From Actinomycetota bacterium (GTDB taxonomy: Bacteria; Actinomycetota; Acidimicrobiia; Acidimicrobiales; CADCTF01), in contig JAHWJQ010000138.1 of assembly GCA_019348305.1 (NCBI GenBank), forward strand, positions 1 to 5,730: a stretch of 5,730 nucleotides of DNA, read 5' to 3'. Below are positions 1 to 5,547 of the stretch, one piece after another (position 1 is the first letter of the stretch; the number at the start of each line of letters is the position of its first letter). A model generated the notes under the pieces. That model searched no databases. It had not been told where the DNA came from and saw only the letters and a list, made by a program, of their open reading frames with translations. The translations under genes were made by a program, and so were the position numbers.

Positions 1-22
1 CGGCTCGTGGGCTCATGTCTCA
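1..22 (-). other. In-frame continuation of the rhodanese domain past the TGA codon
   Basis: On the minus strand, TGA at 22-20 is followed in the same frame by GAC ATG AGC CCA CGA GCC. This gives D-M-S-P-R-A, the segment that follows the loop cysteine in a rhodanese subfamily (CDMSPRAA). The frame stays open to the window edge. Only 19 nt follow the TGA, too few to show or exclude a bacterial SECIS hairpin. Confidence 0.6.
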
Positions 23-223
23 GAGCGAGTCGTAGCAGTAGGTAATGACGCCACGGGACTGGTCGAGCAGCTCTGGTGCCTGCTCGGGGATCTTCCCCAG
101 CGGGACGTGGATGGCGCCGGGCAGGTGGCTGGCCTCGTACTCGCTTGCGCCCATGACGTCGACGACCTGGGCTCCCTGTCCCATGAGGCGTTGCACGTCG
201 TGGCGATCGATCTCTTTCGGCAT
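20..223 (-). CDS. Rhodanese-like sulfurtransferase, frame interrupted by TGA at a conserved Cys, 3' part outside window
   Basis: Rhodanese domains carry sulfur as a persulfide on a loop cysteine. The 67-residue frame begins MPKEIDRHDV, has the rhodanese core (VVDV at 20-23, EY at 29-30, HLPGAIHVPLG at 33-43) and ends with the strand ITYC (Cys63) and YDSL. It then meets TGA at 22-20. Relatives I recall continue with a Cys followed by DMSPRAA. Here the codons after the TGA read D-M-S-P-R-A to the window edge, so the TGA replaces that Cys exactly and the gene is longer than this frame. The start at 223 is chosen because GGAGG lies about 7 nt upstream; the longer in-frame start at 409 has no family similarity in its extension. 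The gene is transcribed away from the ArsR gene. The domain is well supported. Whether it is a selenoprotein, a pseudogene or a sequencing error is open. Confidence 0.8.
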   Translation of the reverse strand: MPKEIDRHDVQRLMGQGAQVVDVMGASEYEASHLPGAIHVPLGKIPEQAPELLDQSRGVITYCYDSL

Positions 224-255
224 ATTGCGTCCTCCTTCACGATTGTGCGGGTGAG

Positions 256-285
256 TGGATACGCCAACCCTCCGCCAGCCGTCGA
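256..285 (-). promoter_or_regulatory. Possible sigma-70-type promoter of the rhodanese gene
   Basis: On the minus strand, TCGACG (285-280) and TATCCA (261-256) are separated by 18 nt. They resemble weak -35 and -10 boxes and would give a leader of roughly 27 nt ahead of the Shine-Dalgarno and the ATG at 223. Box matches are partial, so this is only a suggestion. Confidence 0.22.
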
Positions 286-295
286 GCCCGGCTCG
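283..295. repeat. 13-bp inverted repeat overlapping the possible -35 box
   Basis: CGAGCC and GGCTCG flank a single central C, a perfect 6+1+6 palindrome. It overlaps the left end of the suggested -35 region of the rhodanese gene, so it could be an operator. Short GC-rich palindromes also arise by chance in DNA of this composition. Confidence 0.35.
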
Positions 296-427
296 CATGA
301 CGTCGCCGGCCGTCAACACCGAGCATCGTGAACCCGAACGACGGAAGGTCGCCCTCCGCCCGAAGTCGCAGATGCACGACCGCAGGTTGTGTCCATCTCG
401 ATCACCCACTCCGACTCATGATGGTAG

Positions 428-455
428 CGACGCATCCTCCCTGACGAATGCGTCG
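428..455. repeat. Inverted repeat A (8-bp arms, 12-nt loop)
   Basis: CGACGCAT at 428-435 pairs perfectly with ATGCGTCG at 448-455 around a 12-nt loop. It lies in the 322-nt spacer (224-545) between the rhodanese start and the small ORF; apart from the sites listed here I see no gene in that spacer. Its right arm shares bases 452-455 with inverted repeat B, so the two hairpins cannot form at once. Confidence 0.5.
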
Positions 456-478
456 TCTACCCGACGGGTAGGGACGAC
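452..478. repeat. Inverted repeat B (11 paired bases, possible operator or leader hairpin)
   Basis: GTCGT (452-456) pairs with ACGAC (474-478), and CTACCC (457-462) pairs with GGGTAG (466-471), with GAC as the centre and a 2-nt bulge GG at 472-473. No T-run follows, so it does not look like an intrinsic terminator in either direction. It could be the operator for the downstream ArsR-type regulator or an RNA hairpin in the leader of the small ORF. Confidence 0.5.
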
Positions 479-545
479 AAACGGCACCGGACCCCGAACG
501 ACGCCGTGCAGGCCGGAAGGCGACTTGAAGAAGAGAGACCCGTCG

Positions 546-674
546 ATGGGATCGAAGGACGACGACTTGGGGAGCGACGCCGACGAAGCTGTTCTGGAAG
601 CGCACCCGGCCATGGCGCGGATCGTGCTCACCAGCGACGACTGCCGCCGCAGGTGCCCCGTGTGTGTGATCTGA
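546..674 (+). CDS. Small 42-residue protein with a C-terminal CxxxCxxC motif
   Basis: I do not recognise a family. The protein has an acidic N-terminal half (MGSKDDDLGSDADE) and ends with DDCRRRCPVCVI, placing Cys33, Cys37 and Cys40 in a CxxxCxxC arrangement suited to metal or Fe-S binding. The same spacing occurs in radical SAM enzymes, but nothing else of such an enzyme is present and the frame stops two residues later. By hand, GC at codon positions 1, 2 and 3 is about 67%, 48% and 86%, the usual pattern of a real gene in high-GC DNA. An alternative start is TTG at 525, which has GGAAGG 4 nt upstream and adds 7 residues (MKKRDPS). It lies 97 nt upstream of the ArsR gene on the same strand and may share its transcript. 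It could also be the remnant of a longer gene. Confidence 0.4.
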   Translation: MGSKDDDLGSDADEAVLEAHPAMARIVLTSDDCRRRCPVCVI

Positions 675-761
675 TGGGCTCTCGCGTCGAAGTGGGGCGT
701 GGAGCTAGCAGGGCGATGTTGGCGTGGGCGGCGGGGAAGCTCAAGACCGGACAGCGACGAT

Positions 762-766
762 GGAGG
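762..766 (+). promoter_or_regulatory. Ribosome binding site deciding the ArsR start
   Basis: GGAGG at 762-766 sits 5 nt before the ATG at 772, which favours this start over GTG 724 and ATG 760 in the same frame. Confidence 0.6.
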
Positions 767-771
767 CGGCG

Positions 772-1134
772 ATGGCATCAACGGGCACGGCGAAAGGACC
801 GGTCGCTGATGTCGGCGCCGAAACGCTAGGGCGGTTCTTCCGGGGGCTGGGCCACCCTGTCCGCCTGACGCTGCTGGAGTTCCTCCTCGACGGAGAGCGG
901 ACCGTCTCTCAGTGCGTCGAACGCGTCGGGCTGTCACAAGGCCGCGTCTCGATGCATCTCACGTGTCTGGCCCACTGCGGGTACGTCGCCGCACGCAGGG
1001 AAGGCCGGTTCACCTACTACCGGGTGAAGGACCGAAGAGTTGTGGAGCTCATCCGCCTGGCGGAGCAGATGGCCGAGGAGCATGCCGCCGCCCTGGCGTC
1101 CTGTCCGACCATCGACGATGAATCTGCCGACTGA
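772..1134 (+). CDS. ArsR/SmtB-family metal-sensing repressor, CmtR-like
   Basis: A 120-residue winged-helix repressor. Residues about 19-42 (LGRFFRGLGHPVRL onward) form the family's first helices. The recognition helix follows around 54-66 (LSQGRVSMHLTCL), then the beta wing EGRFTYYRV (77-85) and a C-terminal helix. Cys65 and Cys69 lie in the recognition helix as CLAHC, and Cys111 sits near the C-terminus. Mycobacterial CmtR, a Cd(II)/Pb(II) sensor, uses Cys57, Cys61 and Cys102 with nearly identical spacing (4 and 41 residues; here 4 and 42). A soft-metal sensor that leaves DNA on binding metal is therefore likely; mercury is also possible. Cys48 is an extra cysteine. By hand count its GC at third codon positions is about 78%, lower than in the minus-strand block downstream. 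No metal transporter gene is visible, but a short hydrophobic ORF overlaps its 3' end. Confidence 0.9.
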   Translation: MASTGTAKGPVADVGAETLGRFFRGLGHPVRLTLLEFLLDGERTVSQCVERVGLSQGRVSMHLTCLAHCGYVAARREGRFTYYRVKDRRVVELIRLAEQMAEEHAAALASCPTIDDESAD

Positions 1135-1303
1135 TGAGCGCACCCCGCCACGCATCTCGCCGGTCCCGGCCATCGTCGCCCTCGTTGCCTGCTGCGCCCT
1201 GAAGGTCCTGCTCCGTCAGAACACCGCAGCTCCCATACTTCGGGCCTATCTCAGCAGCTTCTTTGCCATCACCACCCGCTGGATCTGGTTGGTGCCCTCG
1301 TAG
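1118..1303 (+). pseudogene. Short hydrophobic ORF overlapping the ArsR end, possibly a truncated membrane protein
   Basis: The frame starts at an ATG inside the last codons of the ArsR gene, a typical coupled arrangement, and would give 61 residues. Residues about 16-32 (PVPAIVALVACCALKVL) look like a membrane helix with a vicinal Cys pair. The helix resembles the first segment of small mercury or other metal uptake proteins, which carry CC followed by A or G and P. After about residue 32 the sequence loses hydrophobic character, and from 1246 on it merely overlaps the acyl-CoA dehydrogenase gene on the other strand. The N-terminal part may be real and cut by the junction to the minus-strand block near 1200-1245. 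The assignment is tentative; it may be a chance ORF. Confidence 0.3.
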
Positions 1304-2391
1304 ATCTGGGTGATCTTGGCGTCGCGCATGAAGCGCTCCATCGGGAACTCGGTGGTGTAGCCGTAGCCGCCCAGCAGCTGCACCCCGTTGGTCGTGACCT
1401 CCATGGCTACGTCGGAGGCGAAGCACTTGGCCATGGCGCCGGCCAGCGTCAGTTCGTCCCGAGGATCGCCCTCGTCGATCAGAGCGCAGGCCTTGTACAC
1501 GAGCCCGCGGGCCGCTTCGGTCTTCATGGCCATGTCGGCCAGCATGAACTGCAGGCCCTGGAACTCGGCGATGGGCCGGCCGAACTGCCGGCGCTGCTTG
1601 AGGTACCCGGCGGCGTAATCGACGGCTCCCTGCGCGATGCCCACCGCCTGGGCGCCGACAGTGGGCCGGCTGCGGTCGAGGGTGGCCATGGCGATGTAGA
1701 AGCCCTGCCCCTCCTCCCCCACCAGGTTCTCGGCCGGCACCCGTACGTCGTCGAGCAGGATCTCGCCGGTGGGGCTGCCCCGGACGCCCAGCTTGTGCTC
1801 GAGCTTGCCGACCTTCACCCCCCAGTCCTTTTCGATCACAAAGCAGGAGATGCCGCGGTGGCCGCCGGCGGGGTCGGTCTTGGCGAAGACGGTGTAGGTG
1901 GTCGAGATGCCGGCGTTGGTGATCCAGTACTTCGAGCCGTTGAGCACGTAGCTGTCGCCGTCGCGCACGGCCCGCGTCTTCATGGCGGCCACGTCCGAAC
2001 CGGCGTCGGGCTCGGACAGGCAGTAGCTGGCCTGCCACTCCCCCGAGGCGATCTTCGGCAGGTAGGTCGACTTGAGGTGCTCCGACCCCCAGAGCATCAC
2101 CGGGATCATCCCCAGCTTCGAGATGATCATGGTGAGCGACGTCGAGGCGCACACCCGGGCCAGCTCCTCGACCATGATCGCCTGGGTCACGTGGTCGGCT
2201 CCGCCACCGCCGTAGTCGACGGGGATCCCCAGCGCCGGCAGCTCCATGGCCCGGCAGGCCTCGAAGTTGGCCCAGTCGTACTCGGCCCGCAGGTCCACTT
2301 CACTGGCCCGGGGGGCGATCTTGTCCTCGGCGAAGTGGCGCAGCACCTCCCGAAACTGCCGCTGCTCGTCGGTGAGGATCAGTGGCTGCAC
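1246..2391 (-). CDS. Acyl-CoA dehydrogenase (FAD)
   Basis: This enzyme oxidises acyl-CoA to trans-2-enoyl-CoA and passes electrons to electron-transfer flavoprotein. It has 381 residues, the usual length. Both family signatures are present: CLSEPDAGSDVAA at 124-136, and the C-terminal one around 338-356 (QLLGGYGYTTEFPMERFMR). The catalytic base is expected at Glu365 in YEGT (364-367), the position used by short-, medium- and branched-chain enzymes. SKYWITNAG (153-161) belongs to the beta domain, and RRQFGRPI (267-274) is typical of the last helical domain. The substrate chain length cannot be read from the sequence. I chose GTG at 2391, 4 nt after the stop of the upstream GST-like gene; the longer frame to 2469 would overlap that gene and adds non-homologous residues. 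It is the last gene of the minus-strand block and converges on the ArsR gene. Confidence 0.93.
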   Translation of the reverse strand: MQPLILTDEQRQFREVLRHFAEDKIAPRASEVDLRAEYDWANFEACRAMELPALGIPVDYGGGGADHVTQAIMVEELARVCASTSLTMIISKLGMIPVMLWGSEHLKSTYLPKIASGEWQASYCLSEPDAGSDVAAMKTRAVRDGDSYVLNGSKYWITNAGISTTYTVFAKTDPAGGHRGISCFVIEKDWGVKVGKLEHKLGVRGSPTGEILLDDVRVPAENLVGEEGQGFYIAMATLDRSRPTVGAQAVGIAQGAVDYAAGYLKQRRQFGRPIAEFQGLQFMLADMAMKTEAARGLVYKACALIDEGDPRDELTLAGAMAKCFASDVAMEVTTNGVQLLGGYGYTTEFPMERFMRDAKITQIYEGTNQIQRVVMAKKLLR

Positions 2392-2395
2392 GCGC

Positions 2396-3427
2396 TCAGG
2401 CTGCCACCGCCGCGTGCTCGCGCGGCACCACCTCGTCGGGCGGGGGAGGCCCCGGCGGCGTGCCGTCACCGAAGGGGCGCCCGCCCAGCGCCTCGCGGCC
2501 GTGGGCCGTCACCCAGCCGGAGAGATCAGGCCCCGCGGGCACGATCTGGGTGGGGTTGATGTCGGTGTGGACCACGTAGTAATGGCGCTTGATGTGATCG
2601 AAGTCGATGGTGTCGCCAAAGCCCGGGGTCTGGAAGAGGTCGCGCGCGTAGGCCCACAGCACCGGCATCTCCGACAACTTGTGGCGATTGCACTTGAAGT
2701 GCCCGTGGTAGACGGGGTCGAAGCGGACCAGGGTCGTGAACAGCCGGACATCGGCTTCGGTGATGGTGTCGCCCACCAGGTAGCGCTGCCCCTCGAGTCG
2801 CTCCGAGAGCCAGTCCAGCCGGTCGAAGAGGCGGCCGTAGGCCCGCTCATATGACTGCTGGCTGCCGGCGAAGCCACAGCGATAGACGCCGTTGTTGACG
2901 TCGGTGAAGATCACCTCCGCCACCTCGTCGATCTCTTCCCGGCGATCCTCCGGGTAGAGGTCGGGGGCGCCGGGGCGGTGGTACGCCCGCCACTCGGTGG
3001 AGAAGTCGAGGGTGATCTGCGGGAAGTTGTTGGTCACCACCTGACCGGTCGGGATGTCGACGATGGCAGGGACGGTGATGCCCTTGTCGTAGTCGGGGAA
3101 CCTGGCCAAGAAGGCCTCCTGGAGCCGCTCGATGCCAAGGACGGGGTCACGCCCGCCGGCGTCGAGGTCGAAGGTCCAGCTGCGCTCGTCGTGGGTGGGG
3201 CCGGCGATGGCCATCGACAGCACCGGTTCGAGCCCGAGCAGGCGCCGGACGATGATGGCCCGGTTGGCCCACGGGCAGGCCCGGCTCACGACCAGGCGGT
3301 AGCGCCCCGGCTCGACGGGGTAGCCGTCGCGCCCGTCGGCGGTGATGCGGGTGGCGATGTAGTTGGTGTCGCGGGTGAACTCCCCGCCGGGGATCACGTA
3401 GCGGCCGGCCGACTCTTTGTTCCTCAT
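2396..3427 (-). CDS. Xi-class glutathione S-transferase / S-glutathionyl-hydroquinone reductase-like protein
   Basis: Xi-class GSTs (E. coli YqjG, yeast Ecm4, PcpF) use one cysteine to remove a thiol from quinone conjugates. The 343-residue protein has the N-terminal thioredoxin fold with the catalytic Cys51 in CPWANR (51-56). It also has a cis-Pro strand TVPAI (118-122), an all-helical C-terminal domain with YLVGDTITEADVRLF (216-230), and the family-typical HYYVVHTDINPTQIVPAGP (282-300). Where YqjG-type enzymes have NNESSEI for glutathione contacts, this one has NNFPQI (133-138), so the thiol partner may not be glutathione. Residues 317-343 form a Pro-rich tail. GGAAGG lies about 8 nt before the ATG. 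It sits 68 nt downstream of the hydrolase gene and 4 nt before the acyl-CoA dehydrogenase. The fold and family are firm; the true substrate is not known. Confidence 0.92.
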   Translation of the reverse strand: MRNKESAGRYVIPGGEFTRDTNYIATRITADGRDGYPVEPGRYRLVVSRACPWANRAIIVRRLLGLEPVLSMAIAGPTHDERSWTFDLDAGGRDPVLGIERLQEAFLARFPDYDKGITVPAIVDIPTGQVVTNNFPQITLDFSTEWRAYHRPGAPDLYPEDRREEIDEVAEVIFTDVNNGVYRCGFAGSQQSYERAYGRLFDRLDWLSERLEGQRYLVGDTITEADVRLFTTLVRFDPVYHGHFKCNRHKLSEMPVLWAYARDLFQTPGFGDTIDFDHIKRHYYVVHTDINPTQIVPAGPDLSGWVTAHGREALGGRPFGDGTPPGPPPPDEVVPREHAAVAA

Positions 3428-3495
3428 GTCCCTGTCCTTCCCCGGCTGGCCCCGCTCCGTAGCGTTCTACGTCCTGAAAAGAGGTGGGGAGGGGT

Positions 3496-4347
3496 TCAGA
3501 GGTGTGTCACCAGGTGGTCGAGTAGCAGGGGGTTGAGCCGGTCGGGGGCCACGTCGGGGATCCAGTGCGAGACCCCTTCGAGCACCTCGAACCGGTAGGG
3601 CCCCCGCACGTGCTCGGCAGTCGCCTCGGCCGCCTCCCGGCCCAAGGCGACGTCGTCGGTGCTCCACACGTACAACGTCGGTGTGACGATCGGCTCCATG
3701 TCGGGCGCGGGCGCGAGGGGAACGGCGCGGTAGTAGTTGAGCGCGGCAGTGAGGGCGCCGGGCTGGCTGAGCTCGCGGACGTAGTCGTCGACGGCATCGT
3801 CGGGCACGCCGGCGAACAGGGCCCGCAGGCCGCTGGCGTCGTCGGCCAGGAGAGCCTGCTCGGGAGCCTCCGGTTGCTGGAAGAACTCCATGTACCACGA
3901 CCGCTGCGGCTGGTCACCGCCCAGCTCGCCCGAGACGGCCCGGCGGAAGGCAGCGGGGTGGGGCGTCGAGACCACCGTGAGGGTGCGCACCCGGGAGGTG
4001 TACTGGCCGGCCACGTGCCACGCCACCACCCCGCCCCAGTCGTGGCCCACGAGGTCGAACTGGTGGCCCCCGATGTCGTCGGCCACAGCGATCACGTCGG
4101 AGACGAGGTGGCTGATCCCGTAGCTCTCGACCTCTTGGGGACGGGCCCCCGGCGAGTAGCCCCGCTGATCGAAGGCCACGGCGCGGTAGCCGGCGTCGGC
4201 CAGGGCTTCGATGGTGGCTAGCCACGAGCGCGAGGTCTGGGGAAAGCCGTGGAGCAACAGGACGAGCCGGCCGCCCTCGGGGCCCGCGGCGCGGCCCCGG
4301 AAGGTCATCTCGCCGGTGGTTACCTCCAGCTGTTCGACCTCAGCCAT
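3496..4347 (-). CDS. Alpha/beta hydrolase, epoxide hydrolase type
   Basis: A 283-residue cytoplasmic alpha/beta hydrolase. HGFP (33-36) supplies the oxyanion region. The nucleophile elbow GHDWGG (101-106) has Asp103, not Ser, as in epoxide hydrolases and haloalkane dehalogenases. The acid is probably Asp232 (WSTDD at 228-232) and the base His261 in GVSHWIPD. NYYRA (204-208) in the cap matches the tyrosine that binds the epoxide oxygen in soluble epoxide hydrolases, which favours epoxide hydrolysis to a diol. FDQRGYSPGARP (59-70) is typical of the same group. The start at 4347 comes 1 nt after the stop of the upstream gene (TGAGATG), so translation is probably coupled; the longer frame to 4581 gives a low-complexity extension without homology. 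The natural substrate is unknown. Confidence 0.92.
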   Translation of the reverse strand: MAEVEQLEVTTGEMTFRGRAAGPEGGRLVLLLHGFPQTSRSWLATIEALADAGYRAVAFDQRGYSPGARPQEVESYGISHLVSDVIAVADDIGGHQFDLVGHDWGGVVAWHVAGQYTSRVRTLTVVSTPHPAAFRRAVSGELGGDQPQRSWYMEFFQQPEAPEQALLADDASGLRALFAGVPDDAVDDYVRELSQPGALTAALNYYRAVPLAPAPDMEPIVTPTLYVWSTDDVALGREAAEATAEHVRGPYRFEVLEGVSHWIPDVAPDRLNPLLLDHLVTHL

Positions 4348-4348
4348 C

Positions 4349-4879
4349 TCAGCCGGTGGACGCCGGCGTCTCCAGCGCCAGCAGCGCCCGCCACGAAGAG
4401 AGCTGCGCTCGCACCTGCGCCGGCGTGAGCCGCAGCGTCTCGGCGGGCACCAGATCGGCGATGCGCCGCTGGGTCCAGTAGTCGTGGTCGGCGCCGGCGA
4501 AGAGGCGCCGGCGGTGCTCGACCAGGTCGTCGGGGGCTCCGCCCAGGAAGCCGAAGACGCTGTAGGCGAGCTCGAAGTCATAGATCACCGGCGCCCGGCC
4601 GAACTGCGCCGCCCGCTTGAGCCCCACGGCCAGAGCGCCGGCCACCGCGTCCTCGCCGTGCTCGCCCGCCTGCAGCTCGAGGCGGTCCCCGAACCGCCGC
4701 GCCAGCTTGAGCCCGTAGCCCTGATCGGGCCCGGTGTTGCCCATGGAATGGCCGGAGGGTGGCCGCAGCCCGGGCAGGTCGGCCGGCCGCGTCGCCTCCC
4801 AGGGCTCGGGGGCGGGGAGCCGCTCGGCCGGCCGCACCCGGTCGGTGTCGGAGACGGGGACGAAGTCGGGCTGGGCCAT
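4349..4879 (-). CDS. Conserved protein of unknown function
   Basis: I do not recognise a named family. The 176-residue protein has no membrane segment or signal peptide. It begins with a Pro-rich stretch (about 1-45), followed by a Gly-rich part (MGNTGPDQGYGLKLARRFG, 46-64) and a helical region with EHGEDAVAGALAVGLKRAAQ (73-92). Then come VIYDFELAYSVFGFLGG (98-114) and a C-terminal region rich in Arg and Leu, including YWTQRRIADLVPAETLRLTPAQV (134-156). Its ATG overlaps the stop of the citramalate synthase fragment by one base (TAATG), and its own stop is 1 nt before the hydrolase ATG, so it is clearly part of the same transcript. Several well-conserved-looking aromatic and acidic residues suggest a real folded protein. 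The longer frame up to 5590 is an out-of-frame shadow of cimA. The gene is very likely real; its role is unknown. Confidence 0.8.
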   Translation of the reverse strand: MAQPDFVPVSDTDRVRPAERLPAPEPWEATRPADLPGLRPPSGHSMGNTGPDQGYGLKLARRFGDRLELQAGEHGEDAVAGALAVGLKRAAQFGRAPVIYDFELAYSVFGFLGGAPDDLVEHRRRLFAGADHDYWTQRRIADLVPAETLRLTPAQVRAQLSSWRALLALETPASTG

Positions 4880-5547
4880 TACTTGGCGATTTCCCTGAGG
4901 CCGCGGAGCAGGCCATAGACGATGGAGTCGGACAACGCCTGCCAGGATGCCTCGATGATGTTCTCGGAGACGCCAATGGTGGACCACGTGTCCTCGCCGT
5001 CGGTGGAGTCGATGAGCACCCGGGTCACGGCCGCCGTCCCCTTGTTCGTGTCGAGGACCCTCACCTTGTAGTCGGTGAGGTGGAGGTCGGCCAGCGCCGG
5101 GTACGCCTGCCCGATGGCCAGGCGCAGCGCCCCGTCGAGGGCGTTGACGGGGCCGTTTCCCTCGGCCGTGGCCACGTGGCGCTGGTCGCCCACGTGCACC
5201 TTGATGGTGGCCTCGGTGACGAACGAACCGTTCTCCCGGTGGTCGGTGATGACCCGGAACGACTCCACCTCGAAGAAGTCCTGGCGCCAGCCGGTGGCCG
5301 AGCGCATCAGCAACTCGAGGGAACCGTCGGCCGCTTCGAAGTGATAGCCCCGGTGCTCGAGCGTCTTGAGCTCGTCGAGCACGCTGGTGAGGGCCGGAGC
5401 ATCGAGGTCGAGCCCGAGCTCGCGGGCCTTGAGCTCGAGGGTCGACTTGCCGGCCAGCTCGCTCACCACGAAGCGGGTGCCGTTGCCCACCAACTCGGGG
5501 TCGAGGTGCTCGTAGGCGTCGCGGGTGCGGGCGATGGCCGACGTCAC
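4879..5547 (-). pseudogene. cimA: (R)-citramalate synthase, C-terminal regulatory part only (5'-truncated cimA)
   Basis: Citramalate synthase condenses pyruvate with acetyl-CoA in the threonine-independent isoleucine pathway. Only about 222 residues remain, against more than 500 in a full enzyme. The hinge YEHLDPELVGN (12-22) follows where the catalytic HMGL-like barrel should end. Next comes the connecting helical part (VVSELAGKSTLELKARELG), then the LeuA-type allosteric domain with EGNGPVNALD (129-138), DYKVRVLD (159-166) and GVSENIIEASW (192-202). The catalytic barrel is absent. The frame meets TAG at 5568-5566, just upstream of the GTG at 5547, and similarity stops at about residue 3 (SAIARTR). 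No Shine-Dalgarno precedes this GTG, so it is probably not a genuine start. Beyond it lies an unrelated Mur-ligase-like sequence on the other strand. It would make a regulatory domain without catalysis, or it is an artefact of assembly. Confidence 0.85.

Noticed and set aside
224..409. N-terminal extension of the rhodanese frame to a start at 409
   Set aside because: The added 62 residues lack family similarity and bridge the promoter region; the ATG at 223 has a perfect GGAGG.
255..545. Long plus-strand frame upstream of the small Cys ORF
   Set aside because: The residues before about 525 are low-complexity Ser/Thr/Arg/Pro-rich and run through the inverted repeats; nothing supports them as protein.
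724..771. Longer ArsR start at GTG 724 or ATG 760
   Set aside because: Both lack a good ribosome binding site, and ATG 772 has GGAGG at 5 nt.
416..937. 173-residue minus-strand frame opposite the small ORF and ArsR gene
   Set aside because: Arg/Ser/Pro-rich shadow sequence with no recognisable motif, antisense to a convincing gene.
1049..2152. 367-residue minus-strand frame
   Set aside because: Out-of-frame shadow of the acyl-CoA dehydrogenase, rich in Arg, Gly and Ala.
2392..2469. Longer acyl-CoA dehydrogenase start at 2469
   Set aside because: It would overlap the upstream gene and add 26 Arg-rich residues not seen in the family, whose usual length is about 380.
1795..2559. 254-residue plus-strand frame
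   Set aside because: Antisense shadow of the acyl-CoA dehydrogenase and GST genes.
3458..3471. CGTAG-CGTT-CTACG hairpin between hydrolase and GST genes
   Set aside because: Only a 5-bp stem with no T-run; too weak to call a terminator.
4490..4513. Direct repeat of GGCGCCGGCG
   Set aside because: Lies within coding sequence and reflects Ala/Gly/Arg codons in GC-rich DNA.
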